DNA of 21,941 nucleotides. Origin: JAWODU01 sp046483125. GTDB lineage: Bacteria > Verrucomicrobiota > Kiritimatiellia > UBA8416 > JAWODU01. The stretch spans positions 1-21,941 of the forward strand of contig JAWODU010000040.1 in assembly GCA_046483125.1 (NCBI GenBank), in the 5' to 3' direction. The notes under the pieces were generated by a model, which was not told where the DNA came from, ran no database searches, and worked only from the letters and a program-made list of their open reading frames with translations. Made by a program: the position numbers and the translations under genes. Numbering within the stretch: position 1 is the stretch's first letter; every line of letters begins with the position of its first letter. Of the stretch, positions 8,856 to 17,038 are shown one piece after another.

Positions 8856-11120
8856 TTATCCTTTGTTGTTTATTCCCAGTTTCTGTTCAATCCGCGGGAG
8901 CAGTTGCTTGGCCTTCTGGGCGTGCGGGCTCCCGGGGTATTGAAATATCAGTTCGGCGCACTTGTCGTGGGCCTTCTTGAAATTCCCCATGCGATAGGCT
9001 GCCAGCACCCACTTGAGAAGCATGCTGTCCAGGAAATCCTCGTCCTGGTAGTCCATGAAAATCTGTTCCAGCAGGTCGTTTGCCACAACGTAGTCCTTCG
9101 TCTCCAGGTGATAATCCACCACTTTCGCAAGGGAGCGGCCGGCGTACTCGCTGTCCGGGTATTTCTTGGCGCACAGCTTGTATTCCTTCACCGCTTTTTC
9201 TTTTGCGTTGTCACTGCGTCGTTCGTCGGCCTGTTTCGCTTTCATCTCGGCGAGTTCGGCTATGCGGAACTGGGCTTCCGCTTTTGAAAAGGACGCCGGC
9301 AGTCCGAGGACCTGGCGGTAGACCTTTTCCGCTTCGTCGTATTCTCCTTTTTCGATGTACACCTTCGCTATGCCCATGAGAGCGCTGTCCACGATGGGCG
9401 AGTCCGGGTAGAGCTGGTTGAAGACCTTGCAGGTTGCCATGGCGCCGCTGAGATTGTCCTGAGCAAGGTGAAGCTCCCACTTCAGTCTGAAGGCTTTCTG
9501 CTTCAGGGAAGCTGGAACGGGAGTTTCCGTGTTCAGGGTGAATTCAAGCCGCCCCAGTCCTTCGGCCGCCTTCATCGCCGCGCCGTCTTTCAATCCCATG
9601 CTCTTGAATATCCTGGCCAGTTCGAGGTAGGCTTCTGCCTCCACCAGTTCCTTCCTGGACCTTATCAGAGTGTCGGCGACGACATCCTGGGAGGCCAGGG
9701 GCCGTGAATCTATTTCGCCCATTACTTCTATCTTCACCTTGACGTCGCGCGCGGCCTTGCCTTCGGCGTGGATCTCGTCGATGTAGCTTGCCGCGATTTC
9801 ATCGCCCACGGCGCACGCGAGACTGTCCTTGCCGGCCGGCGATTGACTCCCGTCGGCTTCGTTCCTTACGAGAATGCTTCCGGTAAATATACCGGTATGA
9901 ACGGGACCGTCTCCTTCGCCTGTTTCGGTGAGAACGAGCTGTATCTCTTCCCTGGTTTCAAACTTGTCCTCTTCGCTTTCCTCGGCCATGAGCTTTTCAA
10001 CGTCCACGGCCGTCCTCAGCGAGCCGCCTTCTTCCGTTTCCTTGCGCTCGTACCTGGACAGCACCTTGATCCTGGCCGTGTCGGCCCCGGGCGACACGTC
10101 CAGGTCCACGTCGCGGAGCCGCACGAAAAGCGGCTGTCCCAGGAACGCCGCCGTGGCCTTGCTGTCAAAGGTTCCGAGCGTGAAGGTCAGGTGCCCGGAG
10201 GAAACCACCTCCACTTTCTTTTTCTTGAGGACGTCTTTCTTCCCCTCCCTTGTATTGTCGTCGTAGTAGCTTATCTCGATTTCGTCTCCGCCCGTTATCT
10301 GCAGTGTTCCGTCATTTTTCACGGCCCTGGCGGTCTTAGTGGGTATCGAACCGAGGAAAATGGAGGAGTCCCCGGCAAGGGGTCCGCACGTTATGGTTTC
10401 CTCGTCTCCGTGTTTTGTTCTCGCGGAGACGGTAATTCTGCGGCCCAGCCTGTGAAGTACGGGCAGGTCCCCGTCCATCACCTTGACGTTGAGCCTGTGG
10501 CCCGCCTCGGCGTACTGCAGGACCGGGCTGTCGGGGTCCACAAAAGTGCCAACCAGGCTGAAGGCCTTGATCGCCTTGTCCCAGTGTTCCTGGGCGAAGT
10601 GGGAGAGCCCGATGTAATAAAAGGCCTGGTTTGCCCACACGGTGTTGGGATAATTCCCGGTTATTTTGCGCAGTACGGAGAACGCCGTGCCGTACTGCCG
10701 GGCCTGGAAATGGCACACGCCGGTCAGATACAAAGCCTCCAGGTACATGTCCTTTTCCTTTCCGCTCAGTTCCTCATCGGCCTTCTTCAGCCTTGTAAGA
10801 TGCCTGAGGGCGTCAATGGCCTGCTTCTGGTCGCGTTCTTCGAAATAATGCCTGCCGAGCGCCAGGTAAGCGTCGTAGCGGGCTTTGGCGGCGGGATACT
10901 GGCGCACCACCGTTCGAAGCATGGTAACCCCGCGTTCCTTTTCGCCCGCCTCGAGCAGATCCTCGGCTTTCCTTATAAGTTTAACGGCGGCGTATTCCGC
11001 TCCTCCCGCCTCGCCCCTTCTGGCTTTGGCCTCTCTTGCGGCCGGCGCGCCCGTTACGCGGAAAAAGGCCAGCAGGGCGGTTGTCACAGCCAGCAGGCTG
11101 TTGATGTTTTTAATCTGCAT
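8856..11120 (-). CDS. Exported TPR / beta-sandwich protein, compact paralogue of the giant protein (754 aa)
   Basis: The start is well supported: GGAGGA lies eight bases before the ATG, inside the end of the upstream gene, which it overlaps by 11 bases. A signal peptide occupies about residues 1-28 (hydrophobic LLAVTTALLAFF core). TPR-like helices cover about 40-200. A degenerate beta-sandwich module lies at about 220-310 and contains KNDGTLQITGGDEI. A full module with the core HTGIFTG sits near residue 408, and TPRs fill about 490-754. This order (TPR, degenerate module, full module, TPR) repeats that of the downstream giant protein, and the degenerate modules share KNDG-x-LQ and SGDEE/HGDEE-type patterns, so the two are probably paralogues. 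It probably acts outside the inner membrane as a scaffold or assembly factor. No enzyme motif is visible. Confidence 0.88.
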   Translation of the reverse strand: MQIKNINSLLAVTTALLAFFRVTGAPAAREAKARRGEAGGAEYAAVKLIRKAEDLLEAGEKERGVTMLRTVVRQYPAAKARYDAYLALGRHYFEERDQKQAIDALRHLTRLKKADEELSGKEKDMYLEALYLTGVCHFQARQYGTAFSVLRKITGNYPNTVWANQAFYYIGLSHFAQEHWDKAIKAFSLVGTFVDPDSPVLQYAEAGHRLNVKVMDGDLPVLHRLGRRITVSARTKHGDEETITCGPLAGDSSIFLGSIPTKTARAVKNDGTLQITGGDEIEISYYDDNTREGKKDVLKKKKVEVVSSGHLTFTLGTFDSKATAAFLGQPLFVRLRDVDLDVSPGADTARIKVLSRYERKETEEGGSLRTAVDVEKLMAEESEEDKFETREEIQLVLTETGEGDGPVHTGIFTGSILVRNEADGSQSPAGKDSLACAVGDEIAASYIDEIHAEGKAARDVKVKIEVMGEIDSRPLASQDVVADTLIRSRKELVEAEAYLELARIFKSMGLKDGAAMKAAEGLGRLEFTLNTETPVPASLKQKAFRLKWELHLAQDNLSGAMATCKVFNQLYPDSPIVDSALMGIAKVYIEKGEYDEAEKVYRQVLGLPASFSKAEAQFRIAELAEMKAKQADERRSDNAKEKAVKEYKLCAKKYPDSEYAGRSLAKVVDYHLETKDYVVANDLLEQIFMDYQDEDFLDSMLLKWVLAAYRMGNFKKAHDKCAELIFQYPGSPHAQKAKQLLPRIEQKLGINNKG

Positions 11121-12879
11121 CGATGGCTCCTCCCGTTTTTACTCCCAGTTTTTCCAGTTTCTGATGAGCGGTGCTTGATTCACGGCTCCCGGGGTATTTC
11201 TTGAGCACTGCTCGAAGCGCTGCGATGTATTCTTCCTTCTTGTGCATACCGTTGTAAACGTCGGCGATGCGCAGGGCCGCTTTCGAGGCCTCGTTCTTGA
11301 AAAAGTTCTCGATTTCCACAAGCTGGGCCAGGGCGCTTTGAGGCTTGCCCATTCCCAGGTAACAGTCCGTGATATGCCACAGGCTGTCAGGCGCTTTGTC
11401 GCACATGCGGAAAGCCTGAATTGCCTCCTTGTATTTTTTCGCTTCCTGGAGAAGAAGCCCCTTGTACCACCAGGCGGAGTCCGCGTATTTCTCCACCGTC
11501 GTGAGTTCGTCGGCCAAAGCCAGGCCTTCCTTGATGTTGTCGCCTTTGTTCCGGCGACGGCGCACCATGTCCCAGCAGTGCCTGAGAAGCGTGTACTTGC
11601 CGCGGCTCCTGTCTTCCATCAGCATGCAGAAACGCTCCACCATCGGCTCGTCGCGGTGCCACAGTTCGCGGACCACCTTGTAGATCTGGTTATCGTCCGG
11701 CTTTTTTCCCTGTATTCTGTCGAGGACGTTGCGGGCAAGCTGTCTGTCCTTTACGCGATCATAGGCAATTTTCAGGACGTCGATGCACTGGCCGAACGAC
11801 ATTTTGTCAAACTTGAGCATCGTGTAGTAGTGATCCACGCGTTTCGGGAAGGCGCTGAAAAGAGTAATCCACTTGATGATACGGTCGTAATCTCCGGATT
11901 TCTGATATTTTTCGAACTGGTCGGCGAGATATTTCGACCAGGCCGCCCTGTCCCCGTCCGCGGCCAGCCGGAAATTCGCGTAGTCTATCTGGTAATCGTC
12001 CCATTTCGGGAACCTGCCCGCCATCTGTCCGGACCAGTACGAGTAATATCTCTTCTTCTGCGCGGCCTGCTCATCTTTGAAGCGGCCGTGCCTCTTTACG
12101 TAGCTGCGAACCTTGCTCCAGTACGAGCCGCTCTTGGCGATTTCCTCGGCGTCGCCGACTTCTTCGGGGCGTTTGTCGAACCCGCGCATCTTCACGTAGA
12201 AATCGCGCAGATGGGGCTCGTCGGTGCCGCGCACGTAGTAGGCGATCACCTGTTCCATCGCGTCGCGCGAAGCGCCGGGATTCTTTTTTCGGAAGTCCAG
12301 GGCGACCTGTTTGTAGTACCGGTTGGCTTCGGCGTACTTCTTCTGTTTTTTCAGGTTGCCGGCGAGGGCGTTCACGGCTTTGGCGGCCAGACTGTGCTGT
12401 GAGTAGTCCTTGTCGTCGGCCATTTCCGCCCACGCCTTGAAAGCCTTGTCCATGTCCCCGTTCTGCCAGTGACATTCGCCTATGAAGTAAAGGGAGGGCG
12501 CCGCCATGGGGATAACGTTGGGGAAGTAATCCAGCACCTCGGTGTACACGTCTATGGCCTTGTTCCTTTTGCCGTCGTGCTGAAAACAGCGGCCTTTTCT
12601 CACCAGAGCGTAGGAAATCGCTTCGGACTTCGGAAACTCCATTATGAAAGTATCGTACTCCGCCCGTGCCTGGCGCCATTTTTCGTTGTGGAAGGACTTG
12701 TCCGCCCTGGAGAGCGAATGCGCCTCGAACACTTCCAGCTTATCCCACGCGGACTTGGGCAGGCTTACCTCGTAAACGTCGCGACGGGCAAAGGCCGCCG
12801 GGGGCAGACACAGAAATAACGCGCAAAACGCCGCCGCGGCAGTAAATAATTTTACATTACTGATGTGTTTTTCCTTCAT
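11110..12879 (-). CDS. Exported TPR repeat protein, first gene of the TPR operon
   Basis: A 589-aa protein from the chosen ATG. In-frame alternatives are an ATG at 12885 and a GTG at 12912. I chose 12879 because it gives a compact signal peptide (MKEKHISNVK followed by an alanine/leucine core, cleavage after AFA near residue 31), and because a possible promoter lies over the GTG. None of the starts has a strong Shine-Dalgarno sequence. TPR-like repeats are clear at about 35-175 (for example RADKSFHNEKWRQARAEYD and GECHWQNGDMDKAFKAW) and again at about 445-575. The middle (about 190-430) is rich in Trp, Tyr, Lys and Arg and has no recognised domain. It lacks the beta-sandwich modules found in the next two proteins. 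The gene overlaps its downstream neighbour by 11 bases. Likely a periplasmic component of the same complex; function unknown. Confidence 0.85.
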   Translation of the reverse strand: MKEKHISNVKLFTAAAAFCALFLCLPPAAFARRDVYEVSLPKSAWDKLEVFEAHSLSRADKSFHNEKWRQARAEYDTFIMEFPKSEAISYALVRKGRCFQHDGKRNKAIDVYTEVLDYFPNVIPMAAPSLYFIGECHWQNGDMDKAFKAWAEMADDKDYSQHSLAAKAVNALAGNLKKQKKYAEANRYYKQVALDFRKKNPGASRDAMEQVIAYYVRGTDEPHLRDFYVKMRGFDKRPEEVGDAEEIAKSGSYWSKVRSYVKRHGRFKDEQAAQKKRYYSYWSGQMAGRFPKWDDYQIDYANFRLAADGDRAAWSKYLADQFEKYQKSGDYDRIIKWITLFSAFPKRVDHYYTMLKFDKMSFGQCIDVLKIAYDRVKDRQLARNVLDRIQGKKPDDNQIYKVVRELWHRDEPMVERFCMLMEDRSRGKYTLLRHCWDMVRRRRNKGDNIKEGLALADELTTVEKYADSAWWYKGLLLQEAKKYKEAIQAFRMCDKAPDSLWHITDCYLGMGKPQSALAQLVEIENFFKNEASKAALRIADVYNGMHKKEEYIAALRAVLKKYPGSRESSTAHQKLEKLGVKTGGAIDAD

Positions 12880-12902
12880 TGTCATACGGCACGGAGACGC
12901 AG

Positions 12903-12931
12903 AAGATACCACGCACGAAAAGCTTGAGCAA
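12903..12931 (-). promoter_or_regulatory. Candidate sigma-70-like promoter for the TPR operon
   Basis: On the minus strand, TTGCTC (12931-12926) is followed by 17 bases and then TATCTT (12908-12903). This is a weak match to the -35/-10 consensus with ideal spacing. Transcription would start near 12896, between the GTG at 12912 and the ATGs at 12885 and 12879. That favours the shorter protein. It is a by-eye match only. Confidence 0.25.
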
Positions 12932-12946
12932 CACTGCTTTCGGACA

Positions 12947-12972
12947 AAGCCGGGTTACGAAGCTCCCGGCCT
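12947..12972 (-). terminator. Possible weak terminator hairpin after the sulfatase gene
   Basis: On the minus strand AGGCCGGG and CCCGGCTT can form an eight-base-pair stem (one G-U) around a ten-base loop. Only one or two T residues remain after the stem, so it is weak as an intrinsic terminator. The 306-base gap between the sulfatase stop and the first TPR gene otherwise holds only a candidate promoter and small hairpins (GCACG/CGTGC and CTGAAA/TTTCAG types). Confidence 0.22.
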
Positions 12973-13185
12973 GGAAAGAAGTATTAAATCTTCGGTGTTT
13001 CCGCCCCGGAAAGGCTGTTCCCCCCATGTTCCGTTCCCCCGGAGTGCTCCAGCACGAGCCGTGCCAGTCCGTGGACGCGCTTCTCGGCCCTGAAAAAAGG
13101 GATGTTTCAGCGGATAACCGACCGGAAACAGGGCATTACAGTACTCAGGTACGGGCAGGAGTGCGTCCTTCCGTACACTCGCTTT

Positions 13186-14562
13186 TCAGTATCTTCCGGT
13201 CCGGAGGGGAAGCTGTTTCTCCACGTCAAACCACCGGCGAATGAGCTCACGGCGTATATCCTCCCGGGTATTGCCGTATTCCGGGTCGGAGAGCACGGAG
13301 GAAAGCTCGTTGGGATCTTTTTCCAGGTCAAAGAGGTATTCCGTGCCGGAATTGGAAACGCAGTATTTGAACTCGTCGGTCCTCACGGTTTTCCAGCTCT
13401 TTTTGAAAGGGTCGCGCCATTCTATGAACGCGGACGTACGGGGAGTGTATTCCCCGTCCCGGACGAGCGGTTCAAACGACCGGCCCTGCATGGAAAGGGG
13501 CCGCGCGATTCCGCAGAAATCCAGGATACTCGGCGCCACGTCCACCAGCTCTATCAGTTCGGACTTTTTCCGCCCTGCGGGAATACGGCCCGGCCATGAA
13601 GCAAGGAGAGGCACATGAGCGCAACTGTCCAGTCCCGGGGCGCCCTTGGCGACTTTTCCGTGATCGCCAAGATGATCGCCGTGGTCCGACGTGAACAGGA
13701 CCAGCGTGTTTTCGGTAAGACCGTTTTTTTCCAAAGCCTCAAGTACCAGGCCGATTCTGTCGTCGATGTGGCTCACCAGCGCCGTGTAGTACGCGCGGAT
13801 GCGCCGCCAGTCTTCGGCGCTTACTTCCGGGTTGTTTTCTTCTTCCCTCATGGACGGAAGAGGCATATCCGACGGATCTATCATTTCCACGAACCGCCGC
13901 GGAGGGTTGATGGGCGCGTGCGGAGAATAGAAACCCGCGATGCAGAAAAAAGGTTCATTCCGGTGCTGTTCGATGTAACGGACCGTTTCGGAGGCGACAA
14001 ATGCGGTGTGTGTCATGTCTTCGGGACCCTCGAACACGTAGGGATGAAGAACATCGCGGGGCTGTTTGCGGCGGGGTTCGCCCGTCCATGCCGGAGGGGT
14101 GTCACAGCGGCAGTTTTCCACCTGCGCAGGGTCCCTTTCGCGGACCCAGTCAATGTAGGCGTCGTCGTAACATCCCGGTTCGTCGGAAATTATCGCGGTA
14201 TCGAATCCGTAAGACGGATGCGCCAGCCGGTGGTTGCGGTTGGAATGGTTCTTGAAATGGAGCTTGCCGATGTTTGCCGTATGGTAGCCCTCGGCTTTCA
14301 GAAACGTGGCCAGGTGCGGTGCCTCCTCGGGGTACTCAACGCCGTTTACGCAACAGCCCGCCGCAGAGGGGTATGTGCCGCTCAGCATGCTCTGGCGGCA
14401 GGGCATGCAGACGGGGCAGTTGCAGAAGGCGTTTTCGAAAAGGATACCCTTTTCCGCCAGACGGTCCAGGTTGGGCGTGCGCGCGTGTTCGTACCCGGCA
14501 GCCCCGATTGTGTCCCACCGCTGTTGGTCCGTAAAAAGAAGCAGTACGTTAGGTCGTTTCAT
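13186..14562 (-). CDS. Type I (formylglycine-dependent) sulfatase, probably cytoplasmic
   Basis: This 458-aa protein belongs to the arylsulfatase / alkaline-phosphatase-like superfamily, which hydrolyses sulfate esters. The N-terminus PNVLLLFTDQQRWD gives the metal-binding Asp12. The sulfatase signature C-x-P-x-R is present as C52-M-P-C-R56, followed by QSMLSGTYP; Cys52 would be converted to formylglycine by a separate enzyme not seen here. The second metal-site motif SDHGDHLGDHG and a downstream lysine loop (HGKVAKG) are intact, so it should be active. There is no signal peptide, suggesting a cytoplasmic substrate such as an imported sulfated oligosaccharide. It is transcribed divergently from the GH65/GH94 pair and in the same direction as the TPR operon, 306 bases upstream of it. 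Substrate is unassigned. Length is normal for the family. Confidence 0.93.
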   Translation of the reverse strand: MKRPNVLLLFTDQQRWDTIGAAGYEHARTPNLDRLAEKGILFENAFCNCPVCMPCRQSMLSGTYPSAAGCCVNGVEYPEEAPHLATFLKAEGYHTANIGKLHFKNHSNRNHRLAHPSYGFDTAIISDEPGCYDDAYIDWVRERDPAQVENCRCDTPPAWTGEPRRKQPRDVLHPYVFEGPEDMTHTAFVASETVRYIEQHRNEPFFCIAGFYSPHAPINPPRRFVEMIDPSDMPLPSMREEENNPEVSAEDWRRIRAYYTALVSHIDDRIGLVLEALEKNGLTENTLVLFTSDHGDHLGDHGKVAKGAPGLDSCAHVPLLASWPGRIPAGRKKSELIELVDVAPSILDFCGIARPLSMQGRSFEPLVRDGEYTPRTSAFIEWRDPFKKSWKTVRTDEFKYCVSNSGTEYLFDLEKDPNELSSVLSDPEYGNTREDIRRELIRRWFDVEKQLPLRTGRY

Positions 14563-14592
14563 TGTTAACCGTTACCCCGCACACGGCAGCAG

Positions 14593-14615
14593 AATATAAG
14601 TCAGGGACGCCCCTG
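14593..14615 (-). promoter_or_regulatory. Candidate sulfatase promoter with a palindrome in the spacer
   Basis: On the minus strand TATATT (14598-14593) is a good -10 match and would give a leader of about 24 bases before the ATG at 14562. No clear -35 box is seen. Just upstream of the -10 lies the inverted repeat CAGGG-N4-CCCTG (14602-14615), in the usual place for an operator within the spacer. Regulator unknown. Confidence 0.25.
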
Positions 14616-14698
14616 GAAATTAGTGCCTTAATCTGAAGGGACTGCGATAAAAAACAAGAAAAAATGATACGAGAGTATTGGATGGATACTTGGGCAGA

Positions 14699-14753
14699 GG
14701 TCAGAAGTCAGAGGTCAGACGTCAGCCTGACCTCTGATCTCTGACTTCTGATC
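14699..14753. repeat. Inverted array of seven-base repeats forming a near-perfect hairpin
   Basis: The left arm (14699-14725) is a tandem run of seven-base units: GGTCAGA, AGTCAGA, GGTCAGA and partial CGTCAG. The right arm (14727-14753) is the same kind of array inverted: CTGACCT, CTGATCT, CTGACTT, CTGATC. The arms match at 24 of 27 positions with a one-base centre, so the element can form a long hairpin or cruciform. It lies between the divergent sulfatase and GH65 genes, so it is not a terminator of convergent genes. It could be a regulatory structure or a dispersed repeat family. Confidence 0.85.
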
Positions 14754-14767
14754 CGACGCGGCGGACT

Positions 14768-14782
14768 GCGGGCGAAGCCCGC
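14768..14782. other. Small perfect hairpin GCGGGC-GAA-GCCCGC
   Basis: A six-base-pair perfect stem with a GAA loop, followed by TTT on the plus strand, 14 bases after the heptad hairpin and about 75 bases before the GH65 start. It could be a weak transcription stop that ends readthrough before GH65, or part of the same repeat element. Confidence 0.4.
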
Positions 14783-14820
14783 TTTGGTCCAGGGGTCATC
14801 CGCCTGGCTGTCTCTTTCCT

Positions 14821-14849
14821 GTGCATTTTTATCCGTTTGCGGTTATAGT
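14821..14849 (+). promoter_or_regulatory. Weak candidate promoter for GH65, suggesting a leaderless message
   Basis: TATAGT (14844-14849) resembles a -10 box, with a poor -35 candidate about 18 bases upstream. Transcription would begin about seven bases later, at or next to the A of the ATG at 14857. No Shine-Dalgarno sequence precedes that ATG, which is consistent with a leaderless transcript. By-eye inference. Confidence 0.2.
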
Positions 14850-14856
14850 CTGAACC

Positions 14857-17034
14857 ATGTCGATGCAGGATTTCCGTCAATGGTACATGAACGGGGATGA
14901 GTGGACGTTACTGCAGGAGCGTGACGATCCCGCGCGGGCCGTTTACTTTGAAACGATATTCAGCCAGGCCAACGGACTGCTGGGTATCCGCGCTTACGAT
15001 GAAGAAGCCAGCCCCTCCCGCCCCACTATCCGCGAAGGCTATTTCGCCGGTCTTTTCGCCGGCCTCGACGAACGGGCAACGGCAATAGTAAACGGCAATT
15101 TCCCATGGCCTTCAGTACAGATGACTGCACTGCCGGGACTGTTCGCCTGCCGGGTGACGCTTGAGGGAGAGCCTTTTTCCCTCGACTCGGGCCGGATCCT
15201 GGAATTTTCGCGTTCGCTTTCGATGAAAGACGGCTTGCTCACACGCAATGTCCTCTGGCGGAGTCCCGGGGGGAACGTTACGCGCCTGTGTTTTGCGCGT
15301 TTTCTTTCGGCCGCTTCGCCTTCGCTGGGTGTCCAGCGCCTCGAAATTATTCCCGTGGACTGGAGCGGCCCGGCAGAACTCGATTTCAGTTTCGCAACCG
15401 ACGTTCCCGCGGTTTTCAGGTGCGGAAACAAAAGGGAACCTGAAATACCACAGTATCATTACACGCCGTCGTCCTGCGGCGCCGCGGGCGCTTCGGCCTG
15501 GTGCGGGATGAAAACCAACACCACCGGCCACGGAATCGTTTTCGCCTCCCGCCTCATGGCTGACGGAAGGTTGACCTCCCGTGCCCATCCGCGTCGTATC
15601 GAACAGACGCTTGCCGTCAAGGTTACCGCCGGACGGCGGGCTTCAGCCGAACGAATCTTCGCGGCGGCAAGCGACCGCGAAACTTCCGACCCGTGTAAAG
15701 AAGCAGTAGAGCTTGCGGACAGATCGGCGAAGGCGGGTTTTGCGGCACTCCTTGAAGAAAGCCGTGCGGTATGGAACGAACGCTGGGAACAGGCGGACAT
15801 AGAAATAGAAGGCGCGCCCCTCGACCGGAAAATCGTGCGCTTCAGCGTGTTTCAACTGCTTCAGCTTATTCCCCCGCCGGGTGTTTCCGTCAGCATTCCA
15901 GCCAGGGGACTGTCGTTCAACCGTTACCGCGGGCTCTATTTCTGGGACACCGAAACTTTCATCCTTCCGTTTTATACTTTCGTCCTCCCCGGGACCGCCC
16001 GGCAATTGCTTGCATTCCGCTCGAGAACAATTCCCGGCGCCCTTGAAAACGCAAGGCAATTGCTCGGAACTTCAGGCGCCCTCTTTCCGTGGATGGGTGA
16101 ATCCGGCCGCGGAACCGACAACTCGCTGGACAGGCGCGTTACATATCTCAGGCATCAGAACGCCGATATCGCCTACGCGGCGGACCAGTACGCGAGGGCC
16201 TCGGGTGATGTTGATTTCATGATCGAGCACGGGTTCGGCATAGTCGCTCAAACCGCGCGGTTCTGGGCCGCGACAATGAAGCACGGAGAGGACGGCTGGC
16301 ATTCGGAAGGGACAGTGGGGCCCGATGAAAGCGTCACCCCGGGGCGCGACAACGGCTTTACCAACCTGATGGCCCGCCACAACCTGCGGATGGCAGTAAA
16401 GTGGGCGGACATGCTGGGGAAGTCGCAAAGCAAAGCGTTCGGAAAAGCCGCCGGGGCCCTGGACCTCAAGCCGGAAGAAATCGTTCGGTGGAAGGAAATA
16501 GCCGACGGACTCGCGGTGCCGCTGGTTCCGTCAGCAGGCGTTCCCCTGCAGGACGAATACCTGTTCGGAAAACACAAAGACAACCGCAGTATAAAACAGG
16601 CCGATATAGTTCTGGCCATATTTCTGCTCGGCAGGGATTTTTCGCCGGAAGAAATTGAAAAAGCCTACGATTTATATGAACCGCTGACGGCGCACAAGTC
16701 TTCATTGAGCTACTCGACGCACGCCACAGCGGCCGCCCGCCTGGGAAGAACCAAAAAGGCCTATGACTATTTCCGGCGAGCCGCTTCCCTCGATCTGGAC
16801 AACACCGGCAACGCCGCGTCCGACGGCCTGCACACTGCGGACCTCGGCGGATGCTGGCAGGCGGTGGTGTTCGGGTTCGCCGGACTCGACCCCCTGGCCG
16901 ACAAACCCGAATTCACTCCCAATCTGCCCGATTGCTGGAAAAGTCTCGCCTTCAGTGTTACGTTCGGGCAGAAGAGATACAAGGTCCGCGTGGACCGATC
17001 GGGAAAGTGCGAAGTGAAAGGCCTGAAGACGTAA
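14857..17034 (+). CDS. GH65 family glycoside phosphorylase (alpha-glucoside type)
   Basis: This 725-aa protein has the typical GH65 layout and near-typical length: an N-terminal beta-sandwich (opening with WTLLQERDDP and NGLLGIRAYDEE) followed by an (alpha/alpha)6 barrel. Key motifs are FWDTE (362-366), FPWMGESGRG, the catalytic acid in GPDES (Glu491), KQADIV, and HKSSLS (613-618), which matches the phosphate-binding H-x-S-S-L-S of GH65 phosphorylases. Family members cleave maltose, trehalose, kojibiose or nigerose with phosphate, inverting to beta-glucose 1-phosphate. Specificity cannot be read from sequence alone. There is no signal peptide, so it acts in the cytoplasm. A second ATG lies two codons downstream. 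The GH94 gene follows after four bases, indicating one operon and coupled translation. Confidence 0.93.
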   Translation: MSMQDFRQWYMNGDEWTLLQERDDPARAVYFETIFSQANGLLGIRAYDEEASPSRPTIREGYFAGLFAGLDERATAIVNGNFPWPSVQMTALPGLFACRVTLEGEPFSLDSGRILEFSRSLSMKDGLLTRNVLWRSPGGNVTRLCFARFLSAASPSLGVQRLEIIPVDWSGPAELDFSFATDVPAVFRCGNKREPEIPQYHYTPSSCGAAGASAWCGMKTNTTGHGIVFASRLMADGRLTSRAHPRRIEQTLAVKVTAGRRASAERIFAAASDRETSDPCKEAVELADRSAKAGFAALLEESRAVWNERWEQADIEIEGAPLDRKIVRFSVFQLLQLIPPPGVSVSIPARGLSFNRYRGLYFWDTETFILPFYTFVLPGTARQLLAFRSRTIPGALENARQLLGTSGALFPWMGESGRGTDNSLDRRVTYLRHQNADIAYAADQYARASGDVDFMIEHGFGIVAQTARFWAATMKHGEDGWHSEGTVGPDESVTPGRDNGFTNLMARHNLRMAVKWADMLGKSQSKAFGKAAGALDLKPEEIVRWKEIADGLAVPLVPSAGVPLQDEYLFGKHKDNRSIKQADIVLAIFLLGRDFSPEEIEKAYDLYEPLTAHKSSLSYSTHATAAARLGRTKKAYDYFRRAASLDLDNTGNAASDGLHTADLGGCWQAVVFGFAGLDPLADKPEFTPNLPDCWKSLAFSVTFGQKRYKVRVDRSGKCEVKGLKT

Positions 17035-17038
17035 CAGA

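Noticed and set aside
9768..11204. 478-codon plus-strand open frame opposite the 754-aa gene
   Set aside because: Antisense shadow; the opposite strand carries clear repeats and a well-placed start. The same applies to other long plus-strand frames at 3282-4322, 6099-7313, 11242-12402 and 13615-14568.
12880..13244. Small plus-strand genes between the sulfatase and the TPR operon
   Set aside because: These frames overlap the 3' end of the sulfatase and the start of the TPR gene on the other strand and show no recognisable protein features.
14699..14753. CRISPR array
   Set aside because: Units are only seven bases with no spacers, and the array is inverted on itself.
14768..14782. Strong intrinsic terminator before GH65
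   Set aside because: Only three T residues follow a six-base-pair stem, so it is at best weak and is listed only as a hairpin.
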